Origin: a bacterium
GTDB taxonomy: Bacteria > Bacillota > Clostridia > Lachnospirales > Lachnospiraceae
NCBI GenBank assembly: GCA_023663725.1
Contig: JAMPGX010000012.1
Location: forward strand, 1-64,000
Direction of reading: 5' to 3'
Length of the DNA stretch: 64,000 nt
Positions within the stretch are counted from its first letter, which is position 1. Each line of letters starts with the position of its first letter. A program made the position numbers and the translations under genes. Shown here piece after piece: positions 52,009-61,564 of this stretch. Below the pieces are notes generated by a model that saw nothing but the letters and a program-made list of their open reading frames with translations, was not told the origin of the DNA and did no database searches.

Positions 52009-52159
52009 GTCAACACCCTCCTCATTAGGTTTTCTAAAATCGGATATATTTTATCACACCCAATGAGCAAGCGCAACCTTTACAGCAAAAACTCCGCAAT
52101 TTTGCTATTCCTACTGCCCTCACGATTTCAACATCTTCATAGCGTTCCACCGCTTCCTT

Positions 52160-52684
52160 TCAACTGAAAAAGCACACGTCCTGGGCCAGTCCCACTCGCT
52201 CCAGAGTATGATATATCTCCAGCATACGCTGGTCCGCCCGATGCCAGACGCTCTCCAGGCCCCAGGGAAGCCCGTCGATATATTCCGCCTGCTCCGGCTT
52301 CAGCGCCCCCAGCACCTCACTGTATCGCTCCGAATCTTGATATTTCAGCAGCCCAAAGCGACAGAGGAGCCGGGGCCGCGATGATTCCGAGGCACACACA
52401 GGCACCGTGACGCGGCGAAAACTCGCCTTGCCGTAACGGTCATATTCCCGCACATACGCCACCTTTTCCCCCGCCTTGGCCTGCTCCTCCAGGGCGATCA
52501 CGCCTGTGTCCAGCAGATGCTTCCACACCGCCTTCTGAATTCTCTCATAGGGTGTCGGAAAGGAAAGTTTTTCCTGTATCTGTTTTACCGTATAACCCAG
52601 ATCTGTCAGATGACAGATCGCGCCCCCGCTGGCCATATCGAAGACAAAATCCGACAGCGCTCTCTGAAAATAAGTCTGCTCCAT
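52160..52684 (-). CDS. Conserved hypothetical protein coupled to M18 aminopeptidase
   Basis: 174 residues. The N-terminus 'MEQTYFQRALSDFVFDMASG' and 'ICHLTDLGYTVKQIQEKLSFP' suggest a helical, possibly winged-helix domain; the rest is mixed. No known family was recognised. The ATG at 52684 comes one base after the aminopeptidase stop (TGATATG), so the two are translated together. Confidence 0.75.
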   Translation of the reverse strand: MEQTYFQRALSDFVFDMASGGAICHLTDLGYTVKQIQEKLSFPTPYERIQKAVWKHLLDTGVIALEEQAKAGEKVAYVREYDRYGKASFRRVTVPVCASESSRPRLLCRFGLLKYQDSERYSEVLGALKPEQAEYIDGLPWGLESVWHRADQRMLEIYHTLERVGLAQDVCFFS

Positions 52685-52685
52685 A

Positions 52686-54080
52686 TCACTCCCGCCAGAA
52701 CTGCTCAAACACCGCCACCGCCTGGACTGTCGCCCGACTGCACCCTGTCTCCACCGCCGAGTGCATGGCCAACTGAGGCAGACCGATATCCACAGAGCTC
52801 AGAGACACATGCGCTGTAGAAATATTGCCCAGCGTAGAGCCCCCCGCCATATCCGAACGGTTGGCAAAGGTCTGGCAGGGCACGCCCGCTCTCTCGCACC
52901 AAAGCCTCATCTGCGCCGCGGACAGCGCATCTGATGTATATTTCTGTCCCCCGTGATATTTAATCACGATGCCGCCGCCCAGCACGGGCCGGTTGGTGGG
53001 GTCCGCCTTCTCCGGGTGTGCGGGATGCACCGCGTGGGCATTGTCGGCGGAGATCAGAAAGCTGTCCGCCACCAGTTGTCGATATTCGGAAGGACCGTAG
53101 CCCAGGCTGTCCTGTATGCGCAGCAGCACATCCTCCAGAAATGTAGAATCCGCCCCCTGACGGGTGCCGCTGCCCACCTCCTCATTGTCGAACACGGCCA
53201 GCACATTGGCATACCGCTCCGGCTTGCCGCTCAAAAAGCCCTCCAGCCCCGCGTACACGCATTGCAGATCGTCCAGCTTGGGACACAGCAGCAGTTCGCC
53301 GTTACCGCCTATTATACGACCTTTTTCCCGCACATACAGATACAGATCGCCATCCAAAATATCCTCCGGCGATACCTCCAACTCCTTAGCAATCTCGCGC
53401 AGCAGCATACCCTGGGGAGACTGAGACGCCGTCTCCCCATCCTGAGACTCAAGGGGTTCCTCCAAGTTTTTCTTTTCCCCCTCCTGCGAGTCCTCAGACT
53501 CCTCTGGCAGCAGTCCCATCAGAGGCAGCATGTCCACCTGAGGGTTATATCCATATCCCTTATTGACCTCCCGATTCATATGCACAGCCAGATTGGGGAT
53601 GACCAGCAAATCCCTGTCCAGATTCACCAGACGCGTCTGTACGCCGCCGTCGATTCCGCGCACCGCCACCCGTCCGGCTACCGACAGCGGCCGGTCCAGC
53701 CAGGTGGATAGGATCATACCGCCGTATTGTTCCACATTGAGCCGCACATATCGCTTCTCCGCCACTGTCTCCGGCAGCGTTTTCACCTTGAAGGTGGGGG
53801 AATCGCTGTGAGCGGCAGCGATATGATATCCGCGGAAGGGCCGCCCATCGGCCAGGCTTCCCGCCTGCGGCAACTGAAAGGCGATCAGAGACGAATCGTT
53901 GCGGGTCACAAAGAAAGCCCCGCCAGGACTGATCTCCCAGGGCTCCTCCTCCCGCAGTTCCCGATATCCGGCCTCCCGCAGCCTCTTTTTCATATTCTCG
54001 ATCACATGGAATACGCTGGGGCTCTCCTCGATGAACCGCAAAAGCCCCTGATTTATCTCCGCTTCCCTCTTATCCGCCAT
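52686..54080 (-). CDS. apeB: M18 family aminopeptidase
   Basis: 464 residues. Metal-binding residues are in 'HIAAAHSDSPTFKVK', 'VFDNEEVGSGTRQGADSTFL' (Asp and Glu pair) and 'SADNAHAVHPAHPEKADP', the M18 order. It removes N-terminal acidic or neutral residues from peptides in the cytoplasm. Between the first ligands and the rest an acidic segment (about 200-230) appears to be a flexible insert. GGAGGAAGC precedes the ATG. Confidence 0.95.
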   Translation of the reverse strand: MADKREAEINQGLLRFIEESPSVFHVIENMKKRLREAGYRELREEEPWEISPGGAFFVTRNDSSLIAFQLPQAGSLADGRPFRGYHIAAAHSDSPTFKVKTLPETVAEKRYVRLNVEQYGGMILSTWLDRPLSVAGRVAVRGIDGGVQTRLVNLDRDLLVIPNLAVHMNREVNKGYGYNPQVDMLPLMGLLPEESEDSQEGEKKNLEEPLESQDGETASQSPQGMLLREIAKELEVSPEDILDGDLYLYVREKGRIIGGNGELLLCPKLDDLQCVYAGLEGFLSGKPERYANVLAVFDNEEVGSGTRQGADSTFLEDVLLRIQDSLGYGPSEYRQLVADSFLISADNAHAVHPAHPEKADPTNRPVLGGGIVIKYHGGQKYTSDALSAAQMRLWCERAGVPCQTFANRSDMAGGSTLGNISTAHVSLSSVDIGLPQLAMHSAVETGCSRATVQAVAVFEQFWRE

Positions 54081-54140
54081 ATCCGCTTCCTCCTTCCGCG
54101 CCCGCTCCCACAGGCGGCACTCGATACCCTCCGCTGCATC

Positions 54141-54695
54141 CTATCTGCGGCGGTACACAATGCTTTCCGCAACCTTAACCGCCTGTTCCACTCCCTGCAG
54201 CCTGGCCACGATCTCCATGGAGAAGGCGATAGAACAGCCCATGCCCCTGCCGGTGATCACATGGCCGTCCACCGTTGCGTCATCCATGGACACCTGAGCT
54301 CCCTCCAGATGCTTTTCCCATCCGGGGTAGCAGCCTGCCCGCCTGCCCTTGAGGATTCCCCTGTGTCCAAGGATACTGGGAGCCGCGCAGATCGCCGCCA
54401 GATATTTACCCGCCCGGTCAAAGGCATCCACCTGCTCCATCAATCCCTGATGGGCCTCCAGATTCTCGGTTCCCAGCTTACCTCCGGGAAGCACGATCAT
54501 ATCCAGGCTGTCAAAATCCACCTCGTCAAACCCCATATCCATCTGTACGTTGATGCCATGAGAACCGCTGACTGTCCTGTCGCCGCTCACCGACACCATC
54601 TGCACCTCCACGCCGGCCCTGCGGCAGACATCCACCACAGTCAGCGCCTCGATCTCCTCAAATCCCTCCGCGAAGAAAACTCCTATCCTGCTCAT
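54141..54695 (-). CDS. DJ-1/PfpI family protein
   Basis: 184 residues. Nucleophile elbow Cys in 'LAAICAAPSILG', Glu in 'FFAEGFEEIEALTVVDVCRRAG', as in DJ-1/YajL/ThiJ proteins that act as deglycases, chaperones or glyoxalases. GTAGGAGG precedes the ATG. It is 60 nt upstream of the M18 gene and probably co-transcribed. Confidence 0.93.
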   Translation of the reverse strand: MSRIGVFFAEGFEEIEALTVVDVCRRAGVEVQMVSVSGDRTVSGSHGINVQMDMGFDEVDFDSLDMIVLPGGKLGTENLEAHQGLMEQVDAFDRAGKYLAAICAAPSILGHRGILKGRRAGCYPGWEKHLEGAQVSMDDATVDGHVITGRGMGCSIAFSMEIVARLQGVEQAVKVAESIVYRRR

Positions 54696-54852
54696 ACGCT
54701 TCTACCTCCTACATTATACTCAAACCTTAACTTTATTCACAGTATACCCTTAAATTTTCCTGATGTCACTCTTTTTTTTCTGAGAAAAATGCGGTATACT
54801 ATCCATAGAGTTATGCCTGCAATCTATTATAGAAAGAAATGAGATTTTACCT

Positions 54853-55362
54853 ATGGAAATTGAACGCAAATTTACCCTGAGATCCCTCCCTGCCGACTTA
54901 GGCAGCTATCCCAGCCTGCATATCGAGCAGGCTTATCTATCGACTGAGCCGGTACTGCGGGTGCGCAAGGAGAATGACGACTATTACCTGACCTATAAGG
55001 GCAGCGGCATGATGGCCAGAGAGGAGCACAATCTACCGCTCAGCAAGGACGCCTACTATCATCTGCGGGACAAGGCGGACGGGCGCATCCTGTCCAAGAC
55101 CCGCTATCTGATACCGCTTGACACCCCTGGCTTTAAACCTGGCTTTCCCACCCCGCCCAGAGACTACAGCCTGACAATTGAGCTGGATGTGTTCGAGGGG
55201 GAACTGTCCCCTCTGGTGCTGGCGGAGGTGGAATTCGGCAGCACGGAGGCTGCCGAGGCTTTCCTGCCTCCGGACTGGTTTGACGAGGACGTGACCTACC
55301 GCAAGGAATTTCACAACTCCTATATGGCCATGCACGATCGCAGGGATATCCTACCCGACTAA
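54853..55362 (+). CDS. CYTH domain protein
   Basis: 169 residues starting with the signature 'MEIERKFTL' (ExExK), followed by 'YLTYKGSGMMAREEHN', 'RYLIP', 'LTIELDVFEG' and 'LAEVEFGS', all charged strands of the triphosphate tunnel fold. Likely a tri- or polyphosphatase or a nucleotide-binding enzyme. It has a plausible extended -10 (GCGGTATACT) about 45 nt upstream. It is divergent from the DJ-1 gene. Confidence 0.92.
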   Translation: MEIERKFTLRSLPADLGSYPSLHIEQAYLSTEPVLRVRKENDDYYLTYKGSGMMAREEHNLPLSKDAYYHLRDKADGRILSKTRYLIPLDTPGFKPGFPTPPRDYSLTIELDVFEGELSPLVLAEVEFGSTEAAEAFLPPDWFDEDVTYRKEFHNSYMAMHDRRDILPD

Positions 55363-55402
55363 GAGAATATTTCTGAATATCCAACATACCAGCCTTTTCA
55401 GA

Positions 55403-55445
55403 CGAAAACACTTCCGGCTCACAGCTCGGAAGTGTTTTCGTTTGT
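55403..55445. terminator. Bidirectional terminator between CYTH gene and malQ
   Basis: A perfect 13-bp stem CGAAAACACTTCC/GGAAGTGTTTTCG (12-nt loop) with T-rich flanks on both strands, located between the convergent stops. Confidence 0.85.
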
Positions 55446-55468
55446 TTGAGTTTGATATAATTTGTCGT

Positions 55469-56989
55469 TTACACCCGACCGTATAGGACCGCAAGCTCCC
55501 GAATGCGCTCCGCAAGCTGCAGGGTGGCCGCGCCGCCTGGCATCCGCCACTCCCAGTTGCCGCCCAGTGTGGAAGGAATATTAAAACGCGCCGCATTGTC
55601 CAGACACAGATAGTCCTGCATGGGTATCACAGCTGTGTCGGCCACGCTCGCAAAAGCCGCCCGAATGAAGTACCAGGGAATATCCTTGTTGCCCCGAATA
55701 TCCAGATATTGTCTTACCCTTCGCCTGGTAGCCGCGTCCGTGCCTCTGTACCAGCCCAGTATGGTCTCATTGTCGTGCGTCCCCGTATATACGATGCAGT
55801 TCTGGGAGTAATTATGGGGCAGGTAGGCATTGTCCGCGTCATCCCCAAAGCCAAACTGCAGAATCTTCATGCCGGGATAGCCGGTCTTTTTCACCAGAGA
55901 GATGACTTCTTTGGTCAAAAATCCCAAATCCTCCGCGATCACGTCGATATTTCCCAGAGCCTCCTTCAACGCCTTGAACAATTCGTAGCCAGGCCCCTTG
56001 ACCCAGTGGCCGCCCGCCGCCGTCTCATCCCCATAGGGGACGAACCAGTAGGACTCAAAGCCCCGAAAATGGTCGATGCGCACCACGTCATACAGGCGGA
56101 AGCAATAAGCAATCCGGCTGATCCACCAGGCATAGCCGGTCTCCCTGTGGTAATCCCAGCGATACAGAGGATTCCCCCACAGCTGCCCTGTGGCGCAGAA
56201 CACATCCGGCGGACAGCCCGCCACGCCGATGGGCATATTGTCCTGATCCAGCTGGAACAGCTCTGGATTCGCCCAGGTGTCCGCGCTGTCAAAGGCCACA
56301 TAGATGGGAATGTCCCCTATGATGCGGATGCCTTTTTCATTGGCATAGGCCTTCAGCGCATTCCACTGGCTGGCAAAAAGATACTGCTGGAACTGGTAAA
56401 ACTCAATCTCCTGCGCCAGCTCTTCCCGATACTTCTTCAACGCCGCCGGTTTCCGCAGACGGATATCCTCCTCCCACTCCACCCAGCACACATACCCAAA
56501 ATGACTCTTTACCGCCATATACAGCGCATAGTCAGGCAACCAGCTCTGATTGTCCCTCAGGAAATCAAGATAACCCTGCTCCTGCATCAACCCTGCTTTT
56601 CCCGCTCTTCCAAAGGCTTTGCGCAGCAGCTTGAATCTGGTCAGCCAGATCTTCTCATAGTCCACCCTGGCCGGATCGCTTCCATAATCCACCGCCTCGC
56701 ACTCTTTTTCCGTCAGATAGCCCGCTTGAATCAGCGCCTCCAGGTCGATGTAATAGGGATTCCCCGCAAAGGTGGAAAAAGACTGATACGGGGAGTCCCC
56801 GTAGCTGGTCGGACCCAGGGGCAGAATCTGCCACAGCTTCTGCCCCGCCGCCTCCAGAAAATCCACAAAGGCATACGCCTCTTTTGAAAAGCCCCCTATC
56901 CCGAACCGAGACGGGATACTGGAGACAGGCATCAGTATCCCACTCTGACGACGGGAGCCCTTTTGACTGCGTTTGGTTGTATTTGCCAT
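55469..56989 (-). CDS. malQ: 4-alpha-glucanotransferase (amylomaltase)
   Basis: 506 residues. 'SRFGIGGFSKEAYAFVDFL', 'GTTSY'-like 'LGPTSYGDSPYQSFS', nucleophile region 'DVVRIDHFRGFESYW', acid 'VIAEDLGFLT' and 'YTGTHDNETILGWY' define GH77. It transfers maltosyl or longer units between glucans and works with the phosphorylase encoded 28 nt upstream. The start at 56989 (GAGAGGTGG before it) is favoured over a GTG 9 nt earlier. Confidence 0.95.
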   Translation of the reverse strand: MANTTKRSQKGSRRQSGILMPVSSIPSRFGIGGFSKEAYAFVDFLEAAGQKLWQILPLGPTSYGDSPYQSFSTFAGNPYYIDLEALIQAGYLTEKECEAVDYGSDPARVDYEKIWLTRFKLLRKAFGRAGKAGLMQEQGYLDFLRDNQSWLPDYALYMAVKSHFGYVCWVEWEEDIRLRKPAALKKYREELAQEIEFYQFQQYLFASQWNALKAYANEKGIRIIGDIPIYVAFDSADTWANPELFQLDQDNMPIGVAGCPPDVFCATGQLWGNPLYRWDYHRETGYAWWISRIAYCFRLYDVVRIDHFRGFESYWFVPYGDETAAGGHWVKGPGYELFKALKEALGNIDVIAEDLGFLTKEVISLVKKTGYPGMKILQFGFGDDADNAYLPHNYSQNCIVYTGTHDNETILGWYRGTDAATRRRVRQYLDIRGNKDIPWYFIRAAFASVADTAVIPMQDYLCLDNAARFNIPSTLGGNWEWRMPGGAATLQLAERIRELAVLYGRV

Positions 56990-57017
56990 AAATGCCACCT
57001 CTCAACCTGCCCTGAGA

Positions 57018-59288
57018 CTATTTCAGTTTCCAGATATCTTTGTTGTACTCCGCAATCGTCCTGTCGGATGAGAAGAACCCTGCCTTGGCAATATTCACCA
57101 GGCTCATGCGCTTCCACATGGCACGGTTCTCGTAATCCTTCAGCGCTTTATCCTTGACCTTGATATAATCGCGCAGATCCAGCAGAGTCATGAACCAGTC
57201 CTTGTTCAGCAGCTCATGGTACAGGCGCTCCAGATTCTCCTTATGGCCCACCGCCATAGCCTGTTCGCCCACGATAAAGTCCACTGCCTCCTTGATGACC
57301 TTGCTGTTGCGATAGTACTTTTTGGACTTATAATCCGCGTTGGCGTAGTGAGCGATGACCGTATCAGACTTTTCTCCAAAGATATAGATATTGTCGTCTC
57401 CCACCAGCTCATTGATCTCCACGTTGGCGCCGTCGCTGGTACCCAGAGTCACAGCGCCGTTCAGCATGAATTTCATATTGCCGGTGCCGCTGGCCTCCTT
57501 GCTGGCCAGGGAAATCTGTTCGGAGATGTCGCAGGCGGGAATCAGCTTTTCCGCATAACTCACATTGTAGTTCTCCACCATCACCACCTTCATATAGGGG
57601 GAGACATCGGGATCATTGTTCACGATCTTCTCCAGCACCAGGATCAGGTGAATGATGTCCTGCGCGATCACATAGGCTGGCGCTGCCTTGGCGCCAAAGA
57701 TAAAGGTGATCGGGCGCCCCGGCAGCTTGCCCTTCTTGATCTCCAGATACTTGTGGATGATATACAGGGCGTTCATCTGCTGGCGCTTGTACTCATGCAG
57801 CCTCTTGACCTGAATGTCAAAGATGGAATTGGGGTCGAGCTCTATGCCCTCCTTCTCCTTGATATAGGCGGCCAGAGCCTCCTTTTTGCCTCTCTTGATA
57901 TCGGCGATGGCGTCCAGCGTGGCCTCGTCGTCCCGGTATTGCAGCAGTTTTTCCAGCTCCGCGGCATCCTTTTTAAAGCCGCTTCCGATCTTCTCCTCCA
58001 GCAGAGCCGTCAGCTCCTTGTTGCAGGACAGCAGCCAGCGGCGGAAGGTGATGCCGTTGGTCTTGTTGTTGAACTTCTCCGGATACAGCTTGTAAAAATG
58101 GTTCAGCTCCGTGTCCTTCAGAATCTCCGTATGGATGGCGGCCACGCCGTTGACCGAGAATCCGTAGTGGATGTCGATATGCGCCATGTGTACCCGTCCC
58201 GCCTTGTCAATGATCTGCACCTTTTCCTCTGTATAGCGGCTCCGCACCCGCGCATCCAGCTCCTGAATGATCGGCACCAGCTGGGGAACCACCTTCTCCA
58301 GATAGGACAGGGGCCATTTCTCCAGGGCCTCGGCCAGTATCGTATGGTTGGTGTAAGCGCATGTCCTGCTGACCACTTCCACCGCCTCATCCATCGTAAA
58401 GCCCTTATCCTCGGTGAGAATGCGGATCAGCTCCGGGATCACCATAGTGGGATGGGTATCGTTGATCTGGATCACCGCGTGCTCGTTCATATGATGCAGG
58501 TCATAACCCTTGGCCTCCAGCTCATCTAAAATAAGCTGCGCCCCGTTGCTGACCATGAAATACTGCTGGTAGATTCGCAGCAGATGACCCGCCTCGTCGG
58601 AGTCGTCCGGGTACAGGAACAGGGTCAGGTTCTTGGCTATCTTCGTCTTGTCAAAATCGATGCCTTCCTCCACGATGGACTCATCCACGCTCTCAATGTC
58701 AAAAAGATGCAGCTTGTTGATCCCATTCTCATAGCCCACCACGTCGATATCGTACAGGCGGCTCTTCACCTTCTTTTTGCCAAACATCACCGTGAAGCTG
58801 GTGTCTGTCTTGGTGAGCCACGACTGCTTCTCAATCCAGTCGTTCTTCTCCGCCGTCTGCAGGCCGTCGGTAAACACCTGCTTAAACAGGCCAAAGTGAT
58901 AGTTCAGGCCGATGCCGTCCCCGGGCAGACCGAGCGTGGCGATGGAATCCAGAAAGCAGGCCGCCAGCCGGCCCAGACCGCCATTGCCCAGAGAGGGCTC
59001 CGGCTCCGCCTCCTCGATCTCGGCCAGACTCTTGCCATGGGCAGTCAGCAGCTTCTCCATCTCCTCGTACACCTGCAGGTTGATCAGATTGTTGCTCAGC
59101 AGCTTGCCGATCAGGAATTCGGCGGAGATATAGTATACCTTCTTCTCCCCGCTGATGACCGGCTTCTCCGCCATCAGGTCCTTAGTCACATTTAAAACGC
59201 TGTAGTACAGTTCTTGACTGGTGCAGTCAGCAATCCCCTTCTTGTACAGTTTTTTGGTCCACTTCTGTAATCTCTCTTCCAAAGTCAT
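57018..59288 (-). CDS. glgP: Glycogen/maltodextrin phosphorylase
   Basis: 756 residues, GT35 family. '[19 protein letters not shown]' near the N-terminus and the pyridoxal-phosphate Lys in '[16 protein letters not shown]' show an active enzyme. It releases glucose-1-phosphate from alpha-1,4-glucans. The start at 59288 has AAAGGAGAAGGG upstream. It is the first gene of a phosphorylase-malQ operon for glycogen or maltodextrin use. Structured repeat copy D lies 53 nt upstream. Confidence 0.96.
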   Translation of the reverse strand: MTLEERLQKWTKKLYKKGIADCTSQELYYSVLNVTKDLMAEKPVISGEKKVYYISAEFLIGKLLSNNLINLQVYEEMEKLLTAHGKSLAEIEEAEPEPSLGNGGLGRLAACFLDSIATLGLPGDGIGLNYHFGLFKQVFTDGLQTAEKNDWIEKQSWLTKTDTSFTVMFGKKKVKSRLYDIDVVGYENGINKLHLFDIESVDESIVEEGIDFDKTKIAKNLTLFLYPDDSDEAGHLLRIYQQYFMVSNGAQLILDELEAKGYDLHHMNEHAVIQINDTHPTMVIPELIRILTEDKGFTMDEAVEVVSRTCAYTNHTILAEALEKWPLSYLEKVVPQLVPIIQELDARVRSRYTEEKVQIIDKAGRVHMAHIDIHYGFSVNGVAAIHTEILKDTELNHFYKLYPEKFNNKTNGITFRRWLLSCNKELTALLEEKIGSGFKKDAAELEKLLQYRDDEATLDAIADIKRGKKEALAAYIKEKEGIELDPNSIFDIQVKRLHEYKRQQMNALYIIHKYLEIKKGKLPGRPITFIFGAKAAPAYVIAQDIIHLILVLEKIVNNDPDVSPYMKVVMVENYNVSYAEKLIPACDISEQISLASKEASGTGNMKFMLNGAVTLGTSDGANVEINELVGDDNIYIFGEKSDTVIAHYANADYKSKKYYRNSKVIKEAVDFIVGEQAMAVGHKENLERLYHELLNKDWFMTLLDLRDYIKVKDKALKDYENRAMWKRMSLVNIAKAGFFSSDRTIAEYNKDIWKLK

Positions 59289-59341
59289 GATATTCCCTTC
59301 TCCTTTCCCCAAAACAAATCCGTTAGGTGTTTGTGAAAGCC

Positions 59342-59455
59342 AGTTACTTTGCGAGTGTCATTGTGCACATGGTATATTCCAACGCAAGCACGCTCTCGCT
59401 CCGAAAGAGCCCGCTTATGGAATATACCATATGCACAATTCGGTACTGGCAATAA
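59342..59455 (-). repeat. Structured dispersed repeat, copy D (5' of glgP)
   Basis: The shortest copy, about 114 bp. Outer stem 'gcacatggtatattcca' pairs with 'tggaatataccatatgc', and the interior is cut down to a small CTCT/AGAG hairpin. The border next to the gene ('agttactttgcgagtgtcat') is identical to copy A. It sits 53 nt upstream of the glgP ATG in the same orientation as copies A and B. Confidence 0.85.
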
Positions 59456-59623
59456 TGGGTTTCACAATTGTCTAAAACTAAATCCGTTATCTGTTGAAAT
59501 GTCGTCTTCCATAGTATATCTTGGAAAACGTTTTCCTTATCAGACATCATACTAGATAATATTTCCTTTGTCAATTGAATTTTCCTGTTTTTCCCAGAAA
59601 TTCTTATTAACTGAGCCACAGCT

Positions 59624-60565
59624 CTAACGAATCAGATAGACAAAGTACGCCGCATACCCGACCAGCATCACCACGCCTCCTATTCTACCCAGCTTCTTTC
59701 TGGGCAGAACGCAGATCAGTAGCAGAACCATGGCTGCCAGCGCCACCACGCTGTCCACCATGAAGTTGGAGCTGTATACCACTGGCGTGATCAGGGCCGT
59801 CGTACCCACAACAAACAAAATGTTGAAGATATTGCTGCCCACGATATTGCCCACAGCGATATCCGCCTTGCCCTTGATCGCGGCTGTGACGCTGGTAACG
59901 AGCTCTGGCAGGGAAGTGCCAAAGGCAACGATAGTGAGACCGATCAATCTGTCACTCATTCCGAATATTGTCGCCAGCTCTGTGGCGGCGTTCACGGTCA
60001 CATCAGCGCCCCAGACAATGAGGCCCGCGCCGACCAGAATGGACACGATCATCCTTGGCAGCGTATCCTTTTTCGTCAACTCCGGCATATCCTCCGTCAC
60101 ATCCTGTCCCTTCTTGACCATCCACAGCAGGTACAGCAGATACACGATCATCAGCGCCCACAGGATCGCGCCGTCCAGACGACTGACCGTGTTATCCTTG
60201 AGGCCAAGCAGCGCCAGAAGCCCCGTGATGACAATGGTGAAGGGAATCTCATACCGGACCGTGGATTGTTTCACCGCTATGGCGCGGATCACTGCCGTCA
60301 GTCCCAGAATCACCAGCACATTCATGATATTGCTGCCCACCACATTGCCGATAGTGATGCCCGCGCTGCCCTTCAGAGCCGAGGTAATGCTCACCGCCGC
60401 CTCAGGAGCGCTGGTCCCCATAGCCACGATAGTCAGGCCAATCACCAACTGGGGAATCCCAAACCTGTCCGCAATCTTGGAGGCGCCGTCCACAAACCAG
60501 TCCGCCCCCTTGATTAGCATGACAAAACCCACCACAAGTAACAAAAGCTGTAACGCTATCTGCAT
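59624..60565 (-). CDS. Calcium/sodium-type antiporter (CaCA, YrbG-like) under a Mn riboswitch
   Basis: 313 residues, about ten membrane helices in two halves. Both alpha repeats are present: 'GTSAPEAAVSITSALKG...GNVVGSNIMNV' and 'GTSLPELVTSVTAAIKG...GNIVGSNIFNI'. Family members exchange Ca2+ for Na+ or H+. The manganese riboswitch upstream suggests that this one exports Mn2+, or that Mn2+ is the signal. ATG at 60565 has AGGAGG with 5-nt spacing; the ATG just before it is too close. Confidence 0.92.
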   Translation of the reverse strand: MQIALQLLLLVVGFVMLIKGADWFVDGASKIADRFGIPQLVIGLTIVAMGTSAPEAAVSITSALKGSAGITIGNVVGSNIMNVLVILGLTAVIRAIAVKQSTVRYEIPFTIVITGLLALLGLKDNTVSRLDGAILWALMIVYLLYLLWMVKKGQDVTEDMPELTKKDTLPRMIVSILVGAGLIVWGADVTVNAATELATIFGMSDRLIGLTIVAFGTSLPELVTSVTAAIKGKADIAVGNIVGSNIFNILFVVGTTALITPVVYSSNFMVDSVVALAAMVLLLICVLPRKKLGRIGGVVMLVGYAAYFVYLIR

Positions 60566-60644
60566 CATGTCCTCCTATCCGGGAATCTGGCATTGCTGCG
60601 CCAATCAACATTGCCATACAGGTCAGCCTTGCGACAGGCTGTTT

Positions 60645-60690
60645 CCAAAAAAGAAAGACCTTCAGCACATATCCTATGTGCTAAAAGTCT
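60645..60690 (-). terminator. Terminator of the antiporter riboswitch
   Basis: On the minus strand AAGAC..TAGCACATA pairs with TATGTGCT..GGTCTT (3-nt loop), followed by TCTTTTTT. Confidence 0.85.
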
Positions 60691-60786
60691 TGTTCTTCTA
60701 CAGTCCTGTAAAAGCGTGTAACCACGGCCTGTATGCCGGGGTATGTTGATTACACCTTTGCAACTACTCCCTTTTAACTTGGAGAC
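60645..60786 (-). promoter_or_regulatory. yybP-ykoY manganese riboswitch controlling the antiporter
   Basis: The minus-strand leader shows the core 'AAAAGGGAGTAG' (about 60765-60776) and 'AATCAACATACCCCGGC' (about 60735-60751), then a terminator (60645-60690) ahead of the antiporter gene. It is the second riboswitch of this class here; the first controls mntP. Sequence downstream of the terminator can also pair with the aptamer core (see findings). Confidence 0.85.
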
Positions 60787-60815
60787 AGGATAACACATTT
60801 TGCCAGAGCTGTCAA
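60787..60815 (-). promoter_or_regulatory. Promoter of the antiporter riboswitch leader
   Basis: On the minus strand TTGACA (60810-60815) and TATCCT (60787-60792) are 17 nt apart, just before the aptamer. Confidence 0.8.
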
Positions 60816-60837
60816 GCGGTCATTGCATCGTTTCCTA

Positions 60838-61299
60838 CTACAATGTCCAATCCTGTGAGCCAATTCCTAAAAACTTTTTATTTCCGAATCCAATACATAT
60901 CCCGTGTTCCGGGTCACATTCGCAATCTCCAAAAAAGGATATTTCAGGGTAAACAAAGCCGCTTCTTGATTGCGTAATTTTCCTGATGCTGACAGCGATA
61001 GCAAAAATAGCGATCTCATTTTCTATATCTGACTCCGCGATAGGTTCTCCGCCTATTGCTTCATACTGCTCATTGCAATATCTTACAATGGCCTGCCTGT
61101 AATCTTCAATTTTTACATTATCAATAAACCAATTCAGACAAAAAATTTCTTCCTCGGACAGAGCAAATCCGTCTGCTTTAGTGTGTCCGCTTTCATCATA
61201 TCGATTGTCCCCTGTAGAAAAAACCTTAACGCTCTTTTCCTTGCCAAACAAATTGATAATAATAGAATCCCCGTTGTTCAATTTTTCGATTGGTTTCAT
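60838..61299 (-). CDS. DUF6985-like protein of unknown function
   Basis: 153 residues, acidic, no signal or membrane segment. The C-terminal part 'GDCECDPEHGICIGFGNKKF' then 'GSQDWTL' resembles the DUF6985 family, often found as stand-alone or immunity-like genes. The N-terminal part is beta-rich. It is AT-richer than neighbours, which suggests transfer. No toxin gene is adjacent. Confidence in the family is moderate. Confidence 0.65.
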   Translation of the reverse strand: MKPIEKLNNGDSIIINLFGKEKSVKVFSTGDNRYDESGHTKADGFALSEEEIFCLNWFIDNVKIEDYRQAIVRYCNEQYEAIGGEPIAESDIENEIAIFAIAVSIRKITQSRSGFVYPEISFFGDCECDPEHGICIGFGNKKFLGIGSQDWTL

Positions 61300-61324
61300 G
61301 CGTACCGCTTCTCCTTAAATCTAA

Positions 61325-61384
61325 TAAAAATAGCCGAAAACGCTCGATTTCATGAAGAATCCTCCGTGTTTCCGGCTATTTTTT
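61325..61384. terminator. Terminator after tRNA-Leu (bidirectional)
   Basis: AAATAGCCG and CGGCTATTT form the base of a long imperfect stem with T runs on both strands, just past the tRNA-Leu 3' end. Confidence 0.75.
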
Positions 61385-61387
61385 GAC

Positions 61388-61468
61388 TGCGGATAACAGG
61401 ACTTGAACCTGCACGTCGGGGACACCAGAACCTAAATCTGGCGCGTCTGCCAATTCCGCCATATCCGC
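61388..61468 (-). tRNA. tRNA-Leu (TAG)
   Basis: An 81-nt cloverleaf with a long variable arm. 5' GCGGATA pairs with 3' TATCCGC. The anticodon stem CCAGA/TCTGG encloses a loop with TAG. CCA is not encoded. Confidence 0.92.
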
Positions 61469-61564
61469 CTGTCACTGTGCCTGCCAGCCTACTGAGTACA
61501 ATATTGCTTCACACAGTACGATACACAAGCACAGATATGATTATATCCGTCCGTAGCCGTCTTG

